Shown here in pieces: positions 5,233 to 6,599 of a stretch of DNA of 6,599 nt. Below the pieces are notes generated by a model. It did not search any database and was not told where the DNA came from. It was given only the letters and a program-made list of their open reading frames with translations. The stretch is taken from positions 1 through 6,599 of the forward strand of contig CAIPSZ010000134.1 of assembly GCA_903867845.1 (NCBI GenBank). The letters are read 5' to 3'. The position numbers and the translations under genes are program-made. Within the stretch, counting starts at the first letter, position 1. The number at the start of each line of letters is the position of its first letter. The DNA comes from Candidatus Kerfeldbacteria bacterium (GTDB lineage: Bacteria; Patescibacteriota; Patescibacteriia; PEXW01).

Positions 5233-5379
5233 CTACTGCGGGCAGCTCGATACGTACGCCCAGAGCGCCAGAGCGAGCAGAATCACGATACCGCCGAGTC
5301 CAAAGTGTACGGAGTGCGGCTTGTCATTAGACTCCAGATCGGAGTTATTGTGATTGTTCAGGTGGTGGAATTTATCCAC
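5233..5379 (-). CDS. 48-residue single-pass membrane protein
   Basis: This is an unrecognised small protein in an otherwise empty 380-base gap. It starts with GTG at 5379, with GGGAGGT 4 bases upstream; the ATG inside the ribosome site is out of frame and stops after three codons. The N-terminal half is hydrophilic and rich in His and Asn (KFHHLNNHNNSD), with five His in the first 25 residues. Residues about 27-43 (FGLGGIVILLALALWAY) form one membrane helix, and the chain ends VSSCPQ with a single Cys. Its own promoter (5424-5452) and terminator (5174-5208) support real expression. The His-rich head might bind metal, but no function can be assigned. It lies next to the zinc-type carbonic-anhydrase-like genes. 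Confidence 0.75.
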   Translation of the reverse strand: MDKFHHLNNHNNSDLESNDKPHSVHFGLGGIVILLALALWAYVSSCPQ

Positions 5380-5423
5380 GCATACCTCCCTGTTTGTTGT
5401 CCCTCTTCATTAAGGAACCAAAC

Positions 5424-5452
5424 AGGCTACGTCAAAACCGCCACTTTGTCAA
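5424..5452 (-). promoter_or_regulatory. Promoter of the 48-residue membrane protein gene
   Basis: The minus strand has a perfect -35 TTGACA (5447-5452), a 17-base spacer and -10 TAGCCT (5424-5429, 3 of 6). The spacer has GGTTTT at exactly the same distance from both boxes as the promoter at 5136-5164. The leader would be about 40 bases. Confidence 0.6.
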
Positions 5453-5471
5453 GGGGTAGCGCGCGGGGTGC

Positions 5472-6599
5472 TTAGTCCCGAAACAGAATGCTCTCTTTAG
5501 AGAAAATCTTACTCGCTGCAATGAGTGCAATTGTTGCGTACACGACGAGCGAGCCCAGGGTGACGGCAATTTTTGCCACATCGTACGTCCCCACTAGTGC
5601 GTCCTTCATCACGAACGTGGCGTTCACCCCCGGGATGAGAAACATGACGAGCGTCGGCTTCAAGCCGGGGATTTGCGCGAAGATGGCCACGGGCAGGATG
5701 GCGAGTAAGTAGAACGGGCTAATGTAGTTCACCGCCTCCTTGTAACTCTTGGCAAAAATCGCAATGGAGAGCAAGAGCCCCGCGAACATCACGGACAGAA
5801 TTACACCAATGACCAGCATGATGATGAGCGTGGGCACGGTGAGGTTAATGGTGAGCGTGTTCGATTGAAAGGTGATGGGGAAAGCGTGGAACGCAATGGT
5901 GAGCGAGGTGAGTGACAAAACGATGGACGCGCTCGCGGTGGCAGCAACGGCAAAGTATTTGCCCATGACCAGCTTGAGCCGGGAAATTGGCGCGAGCATG
6001 AGTGCTTCCAAGGTTTTGCGTTCCTTCTCCCCGGCAGACACGTCTATGGCAATGTACATGCCGCCCACAATGGCAAAGAGCACGATGAACATGGGTAAGA
6101 GTAAACCCGCAATGAACCCACTACGCTCCTGCGCCGTAGAGAGGTCCACCATTGATGGCACGACGGCGACGAGTGTGGCGGGATTAATTCCCTTCTGCTG
6201 GAGCGCGGCTTGAACCCGCAACTGGTTGAACGCGGCGAGTGCTGCCTGGACTTTTACCAGTGCGGTTGAAGAGTCCACGTTCGTACTCTTCTCTTGCACC
6301 TGAATATCTGCTGGCGCGCCAGCCTTGAGTTCTGCTTCAAAATTCGCAGGAACTTGCAGCGCGACGTTGATGGTCCCGGCATCAATAGCAGCCTTCACAT
6401 CGGTTACGTCCTTCACCTGGAAGTTCGGCTGAGTTTTAAGGAAGTCCACCAGCGACGGCGCGTTTCCTGGCTCCAGCACGGCAACGAGCGCAGGTTTAGC
6501 TTCGGTCTTCTTCTCCTGGTACACCTGGAACTTCAAACTCCCTACCAGAATTGCGGGCATGAGGAAGATAGGCATGAGCACGGCCGTGGCCAGTGTGCG
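5472..6599 (-). CDS. ABC-2 type (NatB-like) export permease, 5' end outside the window
   Basis: The visible 375 residues run in open frame to the right edge (RTLATAVLMPIFLMP), so the real start lies beyond 6599; the in-frame GTG at 6581 lies within TM1 and is not the start. The layout is TM1, an extracytoplasmic domain of about 130 residues rich in Ala/Val/Lys, then five or more membrane helices. The motif GEKERKTLEALMLAPISR comes after TM2, the hallmark of NatB and related ABC-2 permeases (COG1668-like). Such proteins join an ATPase, usually encoded just upstream, to export Na+ or other substrates; the ATPase would lie to the right, off the window. The chain ends FSKESILFRD. No intrinsic terminator is seen right after the stop at 5472; the promoter of the next gene begins about 20 bases on. 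Confidence 0.9.
   Translation of the reverse strand, partial: RTLATAVLMPIFLMPAILVGSLKFQVYQEKKTEAKPALVAVLEPGNAPSLVDFLKTQPNFQVKDVTDVKAAIDAGTINVALQVPANFEAELKAGAPADIQVQEKSTNVDSSTALVKVQAALAAFNQLRVQAALQQKGINPATLVAVVPSMVDLSTAQERSGFIAGLLLPMFIVLFAIVGGMYIAIDVSAGEKERKTLEALMLAPISRLKLVMGKYFAVAATASASIVLSLTSLTIAFHAFPITFQSNTLTINLTVPTLIIMLVIGVILSVMFAGLLLSIAIFAKSYKEAVNYISPFYLLAILPVAIFAQIPGLKPTLVMFLIPGVNATFVMKDALVGTYDVAKIAVTLGSLVVYATIALIAASKIFSKESILFRD

Noticed and set aside
1615..5590. Recurrent GTACGT hexamers across the window
   Set aside because: They occur in coding and noncoding positions without fixed spacing or orientation, so they look like a compositional habit rather than a repeat array; a genome-wide count would be needed.

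Overview
Every gene I can support in this 6.6 kb bacterial window lies on the minus strand, so it reads from right to left. Coding density is high, base composition is mixed to GC-leaning, and the first ~120 bases are clearly AT-rich. Gene starts carry classical AGGAG-type ribosome sites, promoters have TTGACA/TATAAT-like boxes with 17-nt spacers, and intrinsic terminators are compact. Very short proteins (41, 48, 92 and 137 residues) and a cut-down beta-carbonic-anhydrase fold would suit a small-genome Patescibacteria/CPR-like organism. That is only an impression: there is no rRNA or marker gene here.

From right to left, the window holds: (1) the 3' part of a NatB/ABC-2 type export permease whose 5' end lies beyond the right edge; (2) a 48-residue single-pass membrane protein with its own promoter and terminator, not previously obvious because it starts with GTG; (3) a 205-residue divergent beta-carbonic-anhydrase-like protein, also with its own promoter and terminator; (4) a 137-residue compact beta-carbonic-anhydrase-like protein; (5) a 92-residue protein of unknown function; (6) a two-gene MacB/LolCDE-type ABC module, with ATPase and FtsX-like permease overlapping by 4 bases; (7) a 41-codon small ORF behind a good promoter, followed by an intrinsic terminator; (8) an MFS drug-efflux-like transporter closed by a very strong terminator; (9) an AT-rich stretch with a perfect 10-bp dyad lying over a promoter that fires leftward out of the window.

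The region is therefore three separate export systems (ABC-2, MacB-like, MFS) around a pair of zinc-type carbonic-anhydrase homologues. Most genes have their own terminator rather than sharing long operons. The most interesting points are the promoter / 41-codon ORF / terminator / MFS arrangement, which looks like a leader-peptide attenuator, and the tandem carbonic-anhydrase-like genes, of which the second has lost the conserved dyad arginine and gained many Cys/His residues. A further point is the common spacer element in the promoters of the second carbonic-anhydrase-like gene and the small membrane protein gene.
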